A DNA stretch of 59,870 nt from Melioribacter roseus (GCA_020722005.1 DYLP01000013.1:1-59870), one strand, 5' to 3'; numbered from the stretch's first letter, positions 47,139-57,176 are shown. Numbers and translations: made by a program. The notes: generated by a model not told the origin, from the letters alone.

Positions 47139-49361
47139 TTAAAGCTCATCAATAATTTTATTAAAGATAGCGCTGGGTCTCATGACCGATTCAGCCTTGT
47201 TGTCGTCAGGAAGATAATATCCGCCGATATCGACGGGTTTGCCCTGAACGGAAATTAAATCGCTCATTATTTTCTCTTCGTTTTTCGAAAGCTCTTGAAA
47301 TATTTTTTCAAAACGAGATTTAATTTCAATGTCGTCATTTTGTGATGCCAATTCCTCTGCCCAGTAGAGAGCCAGATAAAACGAACTGCCACGATTGTCA
47401 ATCTCGCCTGTTTTACGTGACGGTAGTTTTCCGTTTTCGAGATAGTTCCCGATAGCTCTGTCGAGTGTTTCAGCAAGTATTTTAGCTTTGTTTTTTTTGG
47501 TTTTATCAAACAGCATTTCTAAAGACGGCACAAGAGCACAGTATTCGCCGAGCGAATCCCATCTTAAATGATTTTCTTTTAGAAGTTGGTCGACGTGTTT
47601 TGGTGCCGAACCGCCGGCGCCCGTTTCGAACAATCCGCCTCCTTTCAATAACGGAACAATTGAAAGCATTCTTGCGCTCGTTCCCAGTTCCAGTATTGGA
47701 AATAAATCTGTCAAATAATCTCTAAGTACGTTTCCAGTGACTGAAATTGTATCAAGACCTTTTCGCGAGCGCTCGCAGGTGTACTTCATTGCGTCTGTCG
47801 GTTTCATAATTTTGATTTCGAGTCCCGAGGTATCGTGTTCTTTCAAATACTTGTTTACCTTTGTAATAATTTCCCTGTCATGAGCTCTGTTTTCGTCCAA
47901 CCAGAATATTGCCGGCGTGGAAGAAGCTCTTGCTCTGTTTACGGCAAGTTTCACCCAGTCTTTCACAGCTTCGTCTTTTGCCTGACACATTCTAAATATA
48001 TCGCCTGCTTCTACTTCCTGCTCAAGCAATATTCTTCCTTCGCTATCAATTACCCTTACAATTCCTTCTGTCTTGAGTTCGAATGTCTTGTCATGGGAGC
48101 CATATTCTTCCGCTTTTTTAGCCATCAGACCGACATTCGAAACAGCACCCATAGTTGCAGGGTCGAACTGACCGTTCATTTTGATATCGTCTATCATTGT
48201 TTGATACATTGTAGCATAACTTCGGTCGGGTATCATAGCAATGCAATCCTGGAGTTCGTTGTTTTTGTTCCACATTTTGCCGCCGTCGCGTATTACAACG
48301 GGCATCGAAGCATCGATTATCACGTCGTTCGGTACGTGTAGATTGGTTTTACCGATACGCGAATCGACCATCGCTAACTCTGGGCGAGATTCATAAACTT
48401 TATTAATATCATTTTCGATTTCAATACGTTTTTCTTCAGGAAGTTTTTTCAATTTTTCAAGAACGTCCATCAAACCGTTATTAACATTAACTCCGATTTC
48501 TTTCAAAGTGTCTGAATGTTTTTCGAGAGCGTCTTTGAAATAGACCGAAACTGCATGCCCGAACATTATCGGGTCGGACACTTTCATCATTGTCGCTTTA
48601 AGGTGAAGCGATAATAAAACTCCGTCTTTCTTTGCCTCTTCAATTTGTTCTTCATAAAACTTTCTTAGTTCTTTTACATTCATTACCGCCGCGTCAATTA
48701 TTTCGCCTTCCAACAATTCTAGCTTTTCTTTTAATGTAGTTACATTACCGTTTTTATCGACGAATTCAATTTTGACAACAGCATTTTTGTCGAAAGTGAG
48801 CGATTTTTCCGTACCGTAAAAGTCTTTTTGGTTCATATGAGCAACGCGTGTTTTGGATTCTTTAGGCCACGCCTTTATCATTTTGTGGGGATGTTTTTGT
48901 GCGAATTTTTTGACTGAAGCGGCAGCTCTACGGTCGGAATTACCTTCCCTTAATACTGGATTTACTGCAGAACCCAAAATTTTTGAATACCTTTCTCTTA
49001 ATTTTTTCTCTTCGTCCGATTTAGGTTCGTCGGGGAAATCAGGTATCCGATAACCTTTCCCCTGTAGCTCTTTTATTGCTGTTTTCAATTGTGGTATCGT
49101 GGCACTGATATTCGGTAATTTAATAATGTTGGCATTTGGATCCTGTGTAAGTTTTCCGAGCTCGGCTAAATGGTCTTCAACTTTCTGGTCTTCCTTCAGA
49201 TATTCTGGAAAAGATGCCAGTATTCTTCCAGCCAGTGAAATGTCTTTTACCTCAAACTCAATGCCCGTTCCTTTTGTAAACGATTTTAGTATCGGTAGAA
49301 GTGAATAACTTGCTAACAATGGCGCTTCGTCGGTTTTTGTCCAAATTATTTTGAAACTCAT
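47139..49361 (-). CDS. icd: Isocitrate dehydrogenase, NADP-dependent, monomeric
   Basis: 740 residues, the size of the monomeric IDH-II class. The N-terminus [19 protein letters not shown] is diagnostic; further landmarks are [40 protein letters not shown] and [12 protein letters not shown]. Converts isocitrate to 2-oxoglutarate with NADP. Monocistronic with RBS AGAGGAAA. 2-oxoglutarate feeds glnA-linked nitrogen assimilation encoded earlier in the window. Confidence 0.97.
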   Translation of the reverse strand: MSFKIIWTKTDEAPLLASYSLLPILKSFTKGTGIEFEVKDISLAGRILASFPEYLKEDQKVEDHLAELGKLTQDPNANIIKLPNISATIPQLKTAIKELQGKGYRIPDFPDEPKSDEEKKLRERYSKILGSAVNPVLREGNSDRRAAASVKKFAQKHPHKMIKAWPKESKTRVAHMNQKDFYGTEKSLTFDKNAVVKIEFVDKNGNVTTLKEKLELLEGEIIDAAVMNVKELRKFYEEQIEEAKKDGVLLSLHLKATMMKVSDPIMFGHAVSVYFKDALEKHSDTLKEIGVNVNNGLMDVLEKLKKLPEEKRIEIENDINKVYESRPELAMVDSRIGKTNLHVPNDVIIDASMPVVIRDGGKMWNKNNELQDCIAMIPDRSYATMYQTMIDDIKMNGQFDPATMGAVSNVGLMAKKAEEYGSHDKTFELKTEGIVRVIDSEGRILLEQEVEAGDIFRMCQAKDEAVKDWVKLAVNRARASSTPAIFWLDENRAHDREIITKVNKYLKEHDTSGLEIKIMKPTDAMKYTCERSRKGLDTISVTGNVLRDYLTDLFPILELGTSARMLSIVPLLKGGGLFETGAGGSAPKHVDQLLKENHLRWDSLGEYCALVPSLEMLFDKTKKNKAKILAETLDRAIGNYLENGKLPSRKTGEIDNRGSSFYLALYWAEELASQNDDIEIKSRFEKIFQELSKNEEKIMSDLISVQGKPVDIGGYYLPDDNKAESVMRPSAIFNKIIDEL

Positions 49362-49696
49362 AACAATTTTCCTCTTATGTTTTCTTATTAAATTTATTAT
49401 TTATCGCTTTAAAATACAGATTTAAGCATAATTAAAGAATAAAATTGAATAGAAAGACACGAAATATTTTTTTTACAAACTATGCATAGACCTAAACTGG
49501 TTACATAGAAAGGGATTAGTATAAGATTCTCGTTTAAATTTGTTATCGCCAAAACTTTATTAATATTTATAAGGGGAAGTAAATTGTCACGGTTTGAAGA
49601 CACGATTAATTAAAGTATCTGATTTTTTTTACAAATTTGGCGGGATAAACTCCGGGATTTGAAAAAGTTTGTGAGATAGAAGATCTATAAAAAAGA
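49362..49696. other. Intergenic region upstream of icd, no gene seen
   Basis: 335 bases of AT-rich sequence between the icd start and the tRNA terminator. No open frame with family resemblance, no tRNA and no strong hairpin. It should contain the icd promoter (minus strand), which I cannot place with confidence. Confidence 0.5.
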
Positions 49697-49724
49697 AAAA
49701 ACCCGATAAAATTACCGGGTTTTT
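49697..49724 (-). terminator. Rho-independent terminator of tRNA-Thr
   Basis: Stem AAAACCCG / CGGGTTTT ending 2 bases past the tRNA CCA, followed on the minus strand by TTTTTTCTTTT. Confidence 0.85.
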
Positions 49725-49725
49725 A

Positions 49726-49801
49726 TGGAGCTGGCGAAGGGATTTGAACCCCCGACCTGCTGATTACAAGTCAGCTGCTCTACCAACTGAGCTACGCCAG
49801 C
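49726..49801 (-). tRNA. tRNA-Thr (anticodon TGT)
   Basis: 76 bases with a complete cloverleaf on the minus strand: acceptor stem GCTGGCG/CGCCAGC, D-arm GCTCAGTTGGTAGAGC, anticodon arm CTGACTTGTAATCAG giving anticodon TGT, T-arm with GGTTCGAATCC, discriminator T and encoded CCA. Confidence 0.97.
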
Positions 49802-49836
49802 AATAAATAAAAAGAACTTAGAATCACCTGCTCTAC

Positions 49837-49854
49837 CTCCGTCAGTCGACGGAG
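49837..49854. repeat. Short palindrome upstream of tRNA-Thr
   Basis: CTCCGTC AGTC GACGGAG, perfect 7-bp stem. The preceding ACCTGCTCTACC echoes the D-arm of the adjacent tRNA on the same strand, so this may be debris of a former tRNA or a dispersed palindromic repeat. Confidence 0.45.
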
Positions 49855-49965
49855 TCATACACCAAATCAAAATTGACGAGTGCAAATCTACTAAATTATC
49901 TCGTTTCAGTGCAATATCGATGCGATTTTTTTTATTTTTGTTAATCTCAGAATTAATATAAAAAG

Positions 49966-50724
49966 ATGACTAAAAACAAACTGAAATATTACTCATCTCT
50001 TCAGAAAAAAAAATATCGCAAAACAGAGAAAAAATTCCCGGTGGAAGGAGCAAAATTAATAAGGGAAGCCCTCGAGTCGGAATATCCGTGTGAAATTATT
50101 TTCTATACAAATCAGTTTGAAGAAAAGTCCCTTGAGTTCATAGAGTATTTGAAAAAGAGAGAATGCCGGTGTGAATTAATTTCACAAAAGGAATTGGAAC
50201 GGTTGAGCGATACAGAGTCGCCGCAAGGTATAATCGGAATTTTTACTGAAAGGGAATTATCATCTTCGGTTTCCAATTCCAAAATTTTGCTTGCACTTGA
50301 AGATGTTTCAGACCCCGGCAATATGGGTACCATTGTACGTAATTCAGACTGGTTCGGATTGGGAAAAATTATTGTCAGCAGGGATTGTGCAGAAATTTAT
50401 AATCCGAAAGTAATAAGAGCTTCGGCAGGCTCGGTTTTTCACGTGGAGGTTTTCCGTCCTGATAATTTTTATGAATTTTTATCTGAACTCAAAAAAGCAG
50501 ATTACACTATTCTTACTGCTGACTTAACTGGAGAGAACGTTTATGATTTTAAACCCGGAGGAAAAATAGTTCTAATTCTTGCCAATGAAGCAAATGGTCC
50601 GACTGAAATATTGAAGTCGATTACGGATAAATCGATTACAATTCCAGGATATGGCAAAGCAGAATCGTTGAATGTTGCTTCTGCATCGGCGGTTTTAATT
50701 TCCGAATTGGTTCGTAAGATTTAA
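49966..50724 (+). CDS. TrmH/SpoU-family RNA 2'-O-methyltransferase
   Basis: 252 residues. The N-terminal substrate-binding domain (LKYYSSLQKKKYRKTEKKFPVEG) is L30e-like. The SPOUT knot motifs are LEDVSDPGNMGTIVRNSDWFG (motif 1), ILANEANGP (motif 2) and IPGYGKAESLNVASASAVL (motif 3). Likely target is 23S rRNA or tRNA; not resolvable. Convergent with the outer-membrane gene, stops overlapping by 4 bases. Confidence 0.93.
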   Translation: MTKNKLKYYSSLQKKKYRKTEKKFPVEGAKLIREALESEYPCEIIFYTNQFEEKSLEFIEYLKKRECRCELISQKELERLSDTESPQGIIGIFTERELSSSVSNSKILLALEDVSDPGNMGTIVRNSDWFGLGKIIVSRDCAEIYNPKVIRASAGSVFHVEVFRPDNFYEFLSELKKADYTILTADLTGENVYDFKPGGKIVLILANEANGPTEILKSITDKSITIPGYGKAESLNVASASAVLISELVRKI

Positions 50725-52604
50725 TCGAAAAATTCCCATGCAACGCCGAATCTCACCGAACGCTCCTGTTTTGGATAATATGGAACTATGAAATATCTGG
50801 AGTTGAACATATTCTCCAGAACAAAATAAAGAATAGCGCGTTGCTGCAATTGACCGGCAAAGAAAAAGTCGAGCTGATTTGCGGACTTGAATAAATAGTC
50901 ACTATCGTTGTAATACTGCCATGAAGTAGATATCATTTTCTCGAAGTCGTAATAAATTCCCTGCCGTTTGCCGTAGAGGTAAATGTTAAAACCAGTCTTA
51001 AAACTCAGATTTCGATTGAATAGAGTGTCTACATAGTAAATTCCACCAGTCATTACAAACTCGGGCAGAGCAAGTGAATTTCTTCCATCGGTATCGAAAT
51101 AGTGGCATGCGTTTGTTTCAAACAGTAATTTCCAGAGTTTCAATACAGAACGTAAATTTATTCCATTGTGTACAACATTTTTCGAAATGAATCCAGACTT
51201 TGTCATTATTAATTTGTTATTGATATCCTTACGGAAATAAGAAGCCTCAGCGCTCAATAATGGTGAATGGTAAAATATTTTAACTTCGGCATTATGATAA
51301 ATCTGTTCTTTACTCTCTTTGAATAGGCTTCTTTCGTATAAATTATAAGGTTTGCTGAAATTAGAATAACCTGCGTAGAATGATAATCCTGCAAATGTGT
51401 GTATGTTGAAATCAAATCCGTAACCAGAATAGGTATTAGCGTGGTAATTGAGATATTTTCCAAAGAAAGAGAGTTCGATATTCTCGTTAAATAAATTGAT
51501 AGTCCCGATTAAAGAAGAAGCAAAAGTCGTAAATTTATCCCCATCGATCAAAGAGGAAGATGGTGAATTATATTCAAGCTGATTAATCGAATAAAATTTG
51601 AGTGCACCGAGATTTAATGATTGACTATAATTCAATCCAATGGTTTGAGAGCTATTGTCCCGCATAATCGTGTCGACATTGGCTTGGGTCATATAATAAG
51701 TTGTATCGTTTTGTCTGTATTCGTTCAGGTGCGAATGAAAAAAGAAAGAAATTTTGCAAGGTGCATTTGATGCAAGGTACGATTTTATGCCAAGGTCAAA
51801 GTAACGAAAGGTTGATTTTTGATATCTGTAATAGAAATTGACAGGCGCAAGAAATGGATTATAAATCACAGAATTTTCATAATCGAATGGCGAGGTTACA
51901 ACCGAATCGATATTCACACCTCCGTTTAATTGAGTGTTTGTTTTAGAATATTTAAATGATGAGAATGCGAATGACGAATCGCTCAATTTGTAGTTTGTTT
52001 TAAACGTGAATGCCCATAAACTGTAATCGCTGTTGGGATAACGAGGACTGGTACTTTGATTGGTTAGTTCGAATGATATATTTAGTTTTTTGGAAAAGTT
52101 CGAGTTGAAGTAGCCGTCTATAAAACCTTCATCGTACGGTGCTTGATAATAACGCAATCTTGTAAACGGTCTTTCGTGAAGATAATTTCTTGAAACGAAA
52201 TTCAATGTTGCCGGATTGTTGTGCGTACCATATAAAAAACCTCTTGCCAGAGGAATTAACTCAATCTTTTCAATGCTCTCCGACTGATATAAATTCAGGT
52301 CGATGGCATTGAAAATTTTTTCATTAATAAATATGCCGTCGGTTAAAACGGAAATATTATTAAAACCTTCCCCGTATAAAATAAATTCGTGTGGTTGACC
52401 TACAGTGCCAAGGTCTCTCAGAAATCCGAACGGCATAAATTTTATAAAATCGCCCGTGTACCGGTAATCTGAAAAATTTATATATCCTTTAGTAATTGAG
52501 TTCTCTGTAGTGTCGATTAAATTGCCCATTCTGTGAAGAGTGGAATCCGACTGTCCTTTAATAGTTAAAAAAGAAATAATTAAGAGTACTAAAATTCTTA
52601 TCAT
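50721..52604 (-). CDS. TonB-dependent-receptor-like outer-membrane protein
   Basis: 627 residues. Signal peptide MIRILVLLIISFLTIKGQ, then a plug-type domain with FILYGEGFNNISVLTDGIFINE and SIEKIELIPLARGFLYG, then alternating beta strands to the end and a terminal aromatic pair (WEFFD). There is no carboxypeptidase-like N-terminal domain and no clear TonB box. No SusD-type partner is adjacent. Substrate unknown. It could be a TonB receptor or a related plug-barrel porin. Confidence 0.8.
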   Translation of the reverse strand: MIRILVLLIISFLTIKGQSDSTLHRMGNLIDTTENSITKGYINFSDYRYTGDFIKFMPFGFLRDLGTVGQPHEFILYGEGFNNISVLTDGIFINEKIFNAIDLNLYQSESIEKIELIPLARGFLYGTHNNPATLNFVSRNYLHERPFTRLRYYQAPYDEGFIDGYFNSNFSKKLNISFELTNQSTSPRYPNSDYSLWAFTFKTNYKLSDSSFAFSSFKYSKTNTQLNGGVNIDSVVTSPFDYENSVIYNPFLAPVNFYYRYQKSTFRYFDLGIKSYLASNAPCKISFFFHSHLNEYRQNDTTYYMTQANVDTIMRDNSSQTIGLNYSQSLNLGALKFYSINQLEYNSPSSSLIDGDKFTTFASSLIGTINLFNENIELSFFGKYLNYHANTYSGYGFDFNIHTFAGLSFYAGYSNFSKPYNLYERSLFKESKEQIYHNAEVKIFYHSPLLSAEASYFRKDINNKLIMTKSGFISKNVVHNGINLRSVLKLWKLLFETNACHYFDTDGRNSLALPEFVMTGGIYYVDTLFNRNLSFKTGFNIYLYGKRQGIYYDFEKMISTSWQYYNDSDYLFKSANQLDFFFAGQLQQRAILYFVLENMFNSRYFIVPYYPKQERSVRFGVAWEFFD

Positions 52605-52813
52605 CGATTTAATTTTTTTCTTAATGCAAAGATAGTTTTAATTATTTAATCAAAAAAGCGTGAAATCTATTGATTAATTTCAACTTCATGATGTAAATCA
52701 TAATATTGATAAAAAAGACAAAAAATGTTTGTTTTAAGTTGAAAAATTGTTAAATTTTGTATGTCTGCTTAAAGCAGGAATGTAAAACATTCAATAATAA
52801 AAGGAGTAATCCT

Positions 52814-53101
52814 ATGCCAATGACAAAGAGTCAAATTGTAGACCACATGGCAAAGAAGACCGGGCTTACAAAAAAACAAACAGTACAATTTATCGATGAA
52901 TTTGTTGCTCTGGCTTACAAAGAAGCTAAAAAAGAATTTCTCATTCCCGGATTGGGTAAAGTAGTCCTTTCAAAACGAAAAGCCCGTACGGGAAGAAACC
53001 CACAAACAGGTGAAGCTATAAAAATTCCTGCAAAGAAAGTTCTCAAATTCAGATTTGTAAAAGCAGCAAAAGACGCAATACTGGGAACGGACAAGAAATA
53101 A
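52814..53101 (+). CDS. HU/IHF family DNA-binding protein
   Basis: 95 residues from ATG 52814 (AAGGAG 8 bases before). The core is SQIVDHMAKKTGLTKKQTVQ at the N-terminus and the beta-arm GRNPQTGEAIKIPAKKVLKF. Such proteins bend and compact DNA. Monocistronic. The 209-base leader is AT-rich. Confidence 0.93.
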   Translation: MPMTKSQIVDHMAKKTGLTKKQTVQFIDEFVALAYKEAKKEFLIPGLGKVVLSKRKARTGRNPQTGEAIKIPAKKVLKFRFVKAAKDAILGTDKK

Positions 53102-53129
53102 GAGTATTTTTTGTTCATTTAAATAATTT

Positions 53130-53155
53130 AAGAGGCTGCGAGTCAGCCTCTTTTT
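53130..53155 (+). terminator. Rho-independent terminator of HU gene
   Basis: Stem AAGAGGCTG / CAGCCTCTT with a five-base loop, then TTTAATTTTT. It overlaps the last codons of the convergent membrane-protein gene on the minus strand. Confidence 0.85.
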
Positions 53156-53643
53156 AATTTTTCTCTGTCAGTTTTAATTTTATTAAGAAGCTTGTTGTAA
53201 AGACCTTCCGGAATGTATTGCAGAATTTTTGTCAGTAATTTCTGGAATTCTCCTACGTGAGAATAGAAACCCACAGTTATGTTCTGATACTTATCATATA
53301 AATATATTGGGCGCGTGGGATAACCGCTGAAAATTCCTCCTCGCAATTCATCGATGTTTTTATAATGTATTACTACTCTCTTTCTGCTCATAAAAAAGTC
53401 GCTGCATATCATCTTTTCGTTGTCAGCTTCTATTGTAAATGGAAAGAGCCGATAGGTTTTAAGAAAGTACCTGTTGAGTATGTAAATAATAAGTCCGTTG
53501 AGTGCCGTCGGAAATACGAAATACCATTTTTCCGTTATAAAATAGATTGAAGAAATTAAATGAATCGAAAGAAAAAGCGTGGCTATTATATTTCCGTATC
53601 GATAAATAATACGTGCAAAAAAAGAATAACTGAATTTTTCCAT
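53143..53643 (-). CDS. Two-TM membrane protein with PH-like domain
   Basis: 166 residues. Two N-terminal hydrophobic helices (NIIATLFLSIHLISSIYFI and FVFPTALNGLIIYIL) form a hairpin. A cytoplasmic beta domain follows (PFTIEADNEKMICSDFF, RKRVVIHYKNIDELRGG), resembling the bacterial PH/YdbS-YdbT-like fold. Function unknown. It is convergent with the HU gene and starts 58 bases from the divergently transcribed ypdA. Confidence 0.65.
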   Translation of the reverse strand: MEKFSYSFFARIIYRYGNIIATLFLSIHLISSIYFITEKWYFVFPTALNGLIIYILNRYFLKTYRLFPFTIEADNEKMICSDFFMSRKRVVIHYKNIDELRGGIFSGYPTRPIYLYDKYQNITVGFYSHVGEFQKLLTKILQYIPEGLYNKLLNKIKTDREKLKRG

Positions 53644-53700
53644 TTTGTTTTTTGTTAATGGCTAAAATGATTAATCGTTAATATAGAAAAAAATTATAAT

Positions 53701-54686
53701 ATGAAACGGAAAATATACGATGTGATTATTGTAGGGGCTGGTCCTATCGGATTGGCTTGTGGTATCGAAGCTGTAAAAAGAAAATTTGAATATCTAATTA
53801 TAGAAAAAGGATGTCTCGTAAATTCGATTTATAACTTTCCGGTAAACATGACATTTTTTTCTCAACGTCGGAACGACTTGAAATTGGTGGCGTACCATTT
53901 GTGTCGCACGGTGTTAAACCAACCCGACGGGAAGCTCTCGAGTACTATAGACGGGTAAAGTCTGCATGGAACCTGAAAGTAAATTATTTTGAAAAGGTGG
54001 AGAAAATTGCACGTGTCGAAAGTATTTTCGAAGTTATAACTGAAAAATCTTTCTATCGATGCAGAAGTATAGTATTAGCCATCGGATATTATGACAATCC
54101 GAATTTAATGAATATTCCCGGTGAAACTCTTCCCAAAGTATTTCACTATTACAAAGAACTACATCCTTTTAACGACCAGAAAGTGGCAATCGTTGGAGGA
54201 GGAAACTCAGCTGTTGATATAGCTCTCGAAACATTCAGACACGGCGCAGACGTGACAATGATTGTAAGGAAAAGCAGAATTGACAAAAGCGTTAAATATT
54301 GGGTCAAACCTGATATTGAAAACCGTATCAAGGAGGGGAGCATTAAAGCATTTTTTAATTCAATGCTCTCAGAAATTAAAGAAAACGAAATTGTCATTGA
54401 ACAAAACGGTAAAAAAATTACACTTGAGAACGATTTAGTTTTTGCCATGACGGGTTATAAACCCGACTTTGAGTTTCTTTTAAAAGCTGGAATTGAGTTA
54501 AAAGGAAAAAGATTGAAAGTTCCGTCCATAAATCCAATTACACATGAGACAAATATACCGGGTCTTTTTCTTGCAGGGGTGGTTTGTGGTGGAATGGACA
54601 CGGGAAAATGGTTTATTGAAAATTCAATTGACCACGCCAGAAGAATATTAGAAACAATTGTCAAAAAGAAAAAGATGAAAAAATAA
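53701..54686 (+). pseudogene. ypdA: Frameshifted YpdA-type bacillithiol disulfide reductase
   Basis: Frame one (53701-53860) encodes the FAD-binding start DVIIVGAGPIGLACGIEA and the following EKGCLVNSIYNFPVNMTFF. A run of seven Ts at 53854-53860 then breaks the frame. In the next frame the protein continues as SERLEIGGVPFVSHGVKPTR, with NADPH-binding VAIVGGGNSAVDIALE and terminal GLFLAGVVCGG-MDTGKWFIEN. Five Ts would give the canonical MTFFSTSERLEIGG; eight would also restore the frame. The rest is intact, so this is either a recent lesion, a slippage site or a base error. YpdA reduces bacillithiol disulfide with NADPH. Confidence 0.85.
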
Positions 54687-54752
54687 AAAGACTTTTTTCT
54701 ATTGTCTTTCATCTGGCATATATTTGTAAAATAAATTTTCATAATAAATTAG

Positions 54753-55997
54753 ATGAAGACAATGGGGAAGGTCTATTCACTTCCAAAAGAGAAAATTAAA
54801 GTATTGTTGCTCGAGGGCGTGCATCCTAATGCCGTCGATTATTTCAAAAGCAACGACTTTAACAACATTGAATATCTTAAAACTTCTCTTAAAGGTGATG
54901 AATTAATCGAAAAAATTCGAGATGTACATATTATTGGAATACGTTCGCGCACGCATTTGACGGAAGATGTTTTAAAGTACGCAAAAAAACTGATTGCAAT
55001 TGGGTGTTATAGTATCGGTACAAATCAAGTCGACCTTGATGCTGCAAGAATGAAAGGCATTCCAGTTTTCAATGCTCCGTTTTCTAACACTCGGTCGGTA
55101 GCGGAATTAGTAATAGCCGAAATAATTTTTTTAATGAGAGGAATACCAGAAAAAAATATTCTGGCTCATGAGGGAGTTTGGCTTAAGGATGCAAAGAATT
55201 CTTATGAAGTCCGTGGAAAAAATCTTGGCATTGTAGGTTATGGGCATATCGGTTCGCAGGTTTCGATACTCGCCGAAAGTCTCGGAATGAATGTTTATTA
55301 TTACGACATAGTCAAAAAATTGAATCTCGGAAATTCCAAACCGTGCAACAGCCTCGATGAACTTCTGAAAATATCGGATGTAGTTACGCTTCACGTGCCC
55401 GAAACCGAACTTACAAAAAATATGATTACACGAGAGCAACTAAGCATAATGAAAAAAGGATCTTACTTGATCAACAGTTCACGTGGAACAGTAGTTAATC
55501 TAAATCATCTGGCTGAATTTATTGAGTCAGGACATATAGCCGGAGCGGCTATCGACGTCTTTCCAGAAGAACCAGCCTCAAATAAAGAAAAGTTTGTTTC
55601 GGTCTTGCAGAAATTCAAAAATGTAACTTTAACTCCCCATATTGGAGGCAGCACATGCGAAGCTCAGGCGAACATTGGACTGGAAGTCTCAGAAAAATTG
55701 GTCAAGTATTGTGACGTTGGTACAACGATCGGTGCCACGAATTTTGTTCAAATATCTCTCACTCCCAATATTAATTGTCAACGATACCTCCATATTCATC
55801 ATAATAGGCCAGGTGTTATGAATAAAATATCAAAGGTTTTTACTACGCGTAAATTGAATATATCCGCTCAATACCTGCAAACAGACTCGTATGTGGGATA
55901 CGTAATTATTGATATCGATAGTAAAGAAATGAGCGTCGAAATTATGAAAGAATTAAGAGCAATTCCTGAAACTATTAAAACACGGATGTTGTTTTAG
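54753..55997 (+). CDS. serA: D-3-phosphoglycerate dehydrogenase
   Basis: 414 residues, matching the enterobacterial-type SerA. Catalytic core VLLLEGVHPNAVDYF at the start; NAD-binding GYGHIGSQVSILAESLGMN; catalytic Arg in INSSRGTVV, Glu in FPEEPAS and His in TPHIGGST. The C-terminal ACT domain (HNRPGVMNKISKVF) gives serine feedback. First step of serine synthesis. Start ATG 54753, with a nearby ATG at 54762 as alternative. Confidence 0.95.
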   Translation: MKTMGKVYSLPKEKIKVLLLEGVHPNAVDYFKSNDFNNIEYLKTSLKGDELIEKIRDVHIIGIRSRTHLTEDVLKYAKKLIAIGCYSIGTNQVDLDAARMKGIPVFNAPFSNTRSVAELVIAEIIFLMRGIPEKNILAHEGVWLKDAKNSYEVRGKNLGIVGYGHIGSQVSILAESLGMNVYYYDIVKKLNLGNSKPCNSLDELLKISDVVTLHVPETELTKNMITREQLSIMKKGSYLINSSRGTVVNLNHLAEFIESGHIAGAAIDVFPEEPASNKEKFVSVLQKFKNVTLTPHIGGSTCEAQANIGLEVSEKLVKYCDVGTTIGATNFVQISLTPNINCQRYLHIHHNRPGVMNKISKVFTTRKLNISAQYLQTDSYVGYVIIDIDSKEMSVEIMKELRAIPETIKTRMLF

Positions 55998-56103
55998 GCA
56001 TATCTTTCAGTTAAAATTGACATCGAGTATTATAAAGTATATTTTATGCAACCACATCAAACAAGAAAGGTAAAAGATGAAAAACTCATATAAATCCTTA
56101 TGA

Positions 56104-56643
56104 ATGCTAATTCTTTTCCTGCCGTCCGTCTATCTAACTTCGGGTCATAAAGTCGAAAATTTCAAGCTCAAAGACTATAACGGCAAAGAATTCCAATTGA
56201 GCGATTTTAAAGAATCCAGAGCAATCGTAATTATGTTCATTGCTACTCAATGCCCCATTTCAAATGCTTACAATTCGAGGATGGTTGAACTTTATAATGA
56301 CTACAAAGAGAAAGGCGTCAGTTTCATTGGAATTAATTCGAATAAACAGGAAAGCGTGGAAGAAATTAAAGAACACGCAAAACAACACGGGTTTGAATTC
56401 GTAATTCTGAAAGACGAAAGAAACGTTATTGCAGATAAATTCAAGGCGTCTGTAACTCCTGAAATTTTTGTACTCAACAGCGACTTCGAAATTTTATATC
56501 ACGGCAGAATTGACGATTCGAGAAAAGAAGAAGACGTAAAAACTCACGATTTGAGAATGGCTCTCGACGAAATATTAGCCGGCAAAAAAGTTTCCAATTC
56601 TCAAACAAAAGCATTTGGATGTACAATAAAAAGAGTAGATTAA
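56104..56643 (+). CDS. AhpC/TSA-type redoxin; signal peptide disrupted by in-frame TGA
   Basis: 179 residues as read from ATG 56104. Thioredoxin-fold peroxiredoxin-like protein with one Cys in the active loop (FIATQCPISNAY), the PEIFVLNSDFEI strand and a second Cys far at the end (FGCTIKR). An ATG at 56077 with better ribosome binding (AAGAAAGGT) lies in the same frame, but codon 9 is TGA (56101-56103), immediately followed by ATG 56104. The upstream start would supply the Lys-bearing n-region of a signal peptide. From 56104 the leader keeps the hydrophobic stretch but loses its charged n-region. Reinitiation at TGAATG could still yield some protein. Confidence 0.75.
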   Translation: MLILFLPSVYLTSGHKVENFKLKDYNGKEFQLSDFKESRAIVIMFIATQCPISNAYNSRMVELYNDYKEKGVSFIGINSNKQESVEEIKEHAKQHGFEFVILKDERNVIADKFKASVTPEIFVLNSDFEILYHGRIDDSRKEEDVKTHDLRMALDEILAGKKVSNSQTKAFGCTIKRVD

Positions 56644-56644
56644 C

Positions 56645-57157
56645 ATGCATAAATTAATCCTGATTTTTTTACTGACTTTTCTTACTGGAACTTTAATTAC
56701 AGGTGAAAGCCAAAAAAATACAGTCAAAGAAATCAAGGTTGTTAAAATCGATAAGGACGGGTTAAAGAAGATAATCCGAAACAGGAACGAGAAAATTCTT
56801 TTCCTGAATTTATGGGCAACATGGTGCGTACCGTGTCGAGAGGAAATACCAGATATTATAAAATTAGCCGAAGAGTACAGAGATGTGGATTTCGTTGGAC
56901 TAAGCGTCGATTTACAAGAAGATATTAATTCTAAGGTTATTCCTTTTTTGAAGGCGAACAACGTATTCTACAGAAATTATATAAACGGATTTGATAACGA
57001 CGAAGAATTGATAAATTTTCTCGATGAGAATTGGAGCGGGGCATTGCCCGCTACGTTGATTTACGATTCCAATGGAAAAAAGGCAGTTTTTCTCGAAGGC
57101 AAAAAAACATATAAAAAATTCAAGGAAGAAATTGAAAGAGCAAGGTTAAGAAAATAA
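56645..57157 (+). CDS. Exported TlpA/ResA-type thioredoxin
   Basis: 170 residues starting one base after the redoxin stop. Signal peptide or anchor MHKLILIFLLTFLTGTLITG. Thioredoxin fold with C61-x-x-C64 in LWATWCVPCREEIPD and cis-Pro region GALPATLIYDSNG. Family members reduce or keep open disulfides in the periplasm, often for cytochrome c maturation. Operon with the redoxin suggests a shared extracytoplasmic redox function. The coding end overlaps a terminator stem. Confidence 0.9.
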   Translation: MHKLILIFLLTFLTGTLITGESQKNTVKEIKVVKIDKDGLKKIIRNRNEKILFLNLWATWCVPCREEIPDIIKLAEEYRDVDFVGLSVDLQEDINSKVIPFLKANNVFYRNYINGFDNDEELINFLDENWSGALPATLIYDSNGKKAVFLEGKKTYKKFKEEIERARLRK

Positions 57158-57170
57158 TCCTTGCTCTTTC
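57134..57170 (+). terminator. Bidirectional hairpin terminator after tlpA-type gene
   Basis: 12-bp perfect stem GAAAGAGCAAGG / CCTTGCTCTTTC with a 13-base loop containing the tlpA stop. It ends 6 bases before the convergent phosphatase stop and can serve both. Confidence 0.75.
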
Positions 57171-57176
57171 TCCTAA

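Noticed and set aside
56101-56103. Selenocysteine at the redoxin TGA
   Set aside because: The TGA lies in the signal peptide, not at the active-site Cys, and no SECIS-like hairpin is visible just after it.
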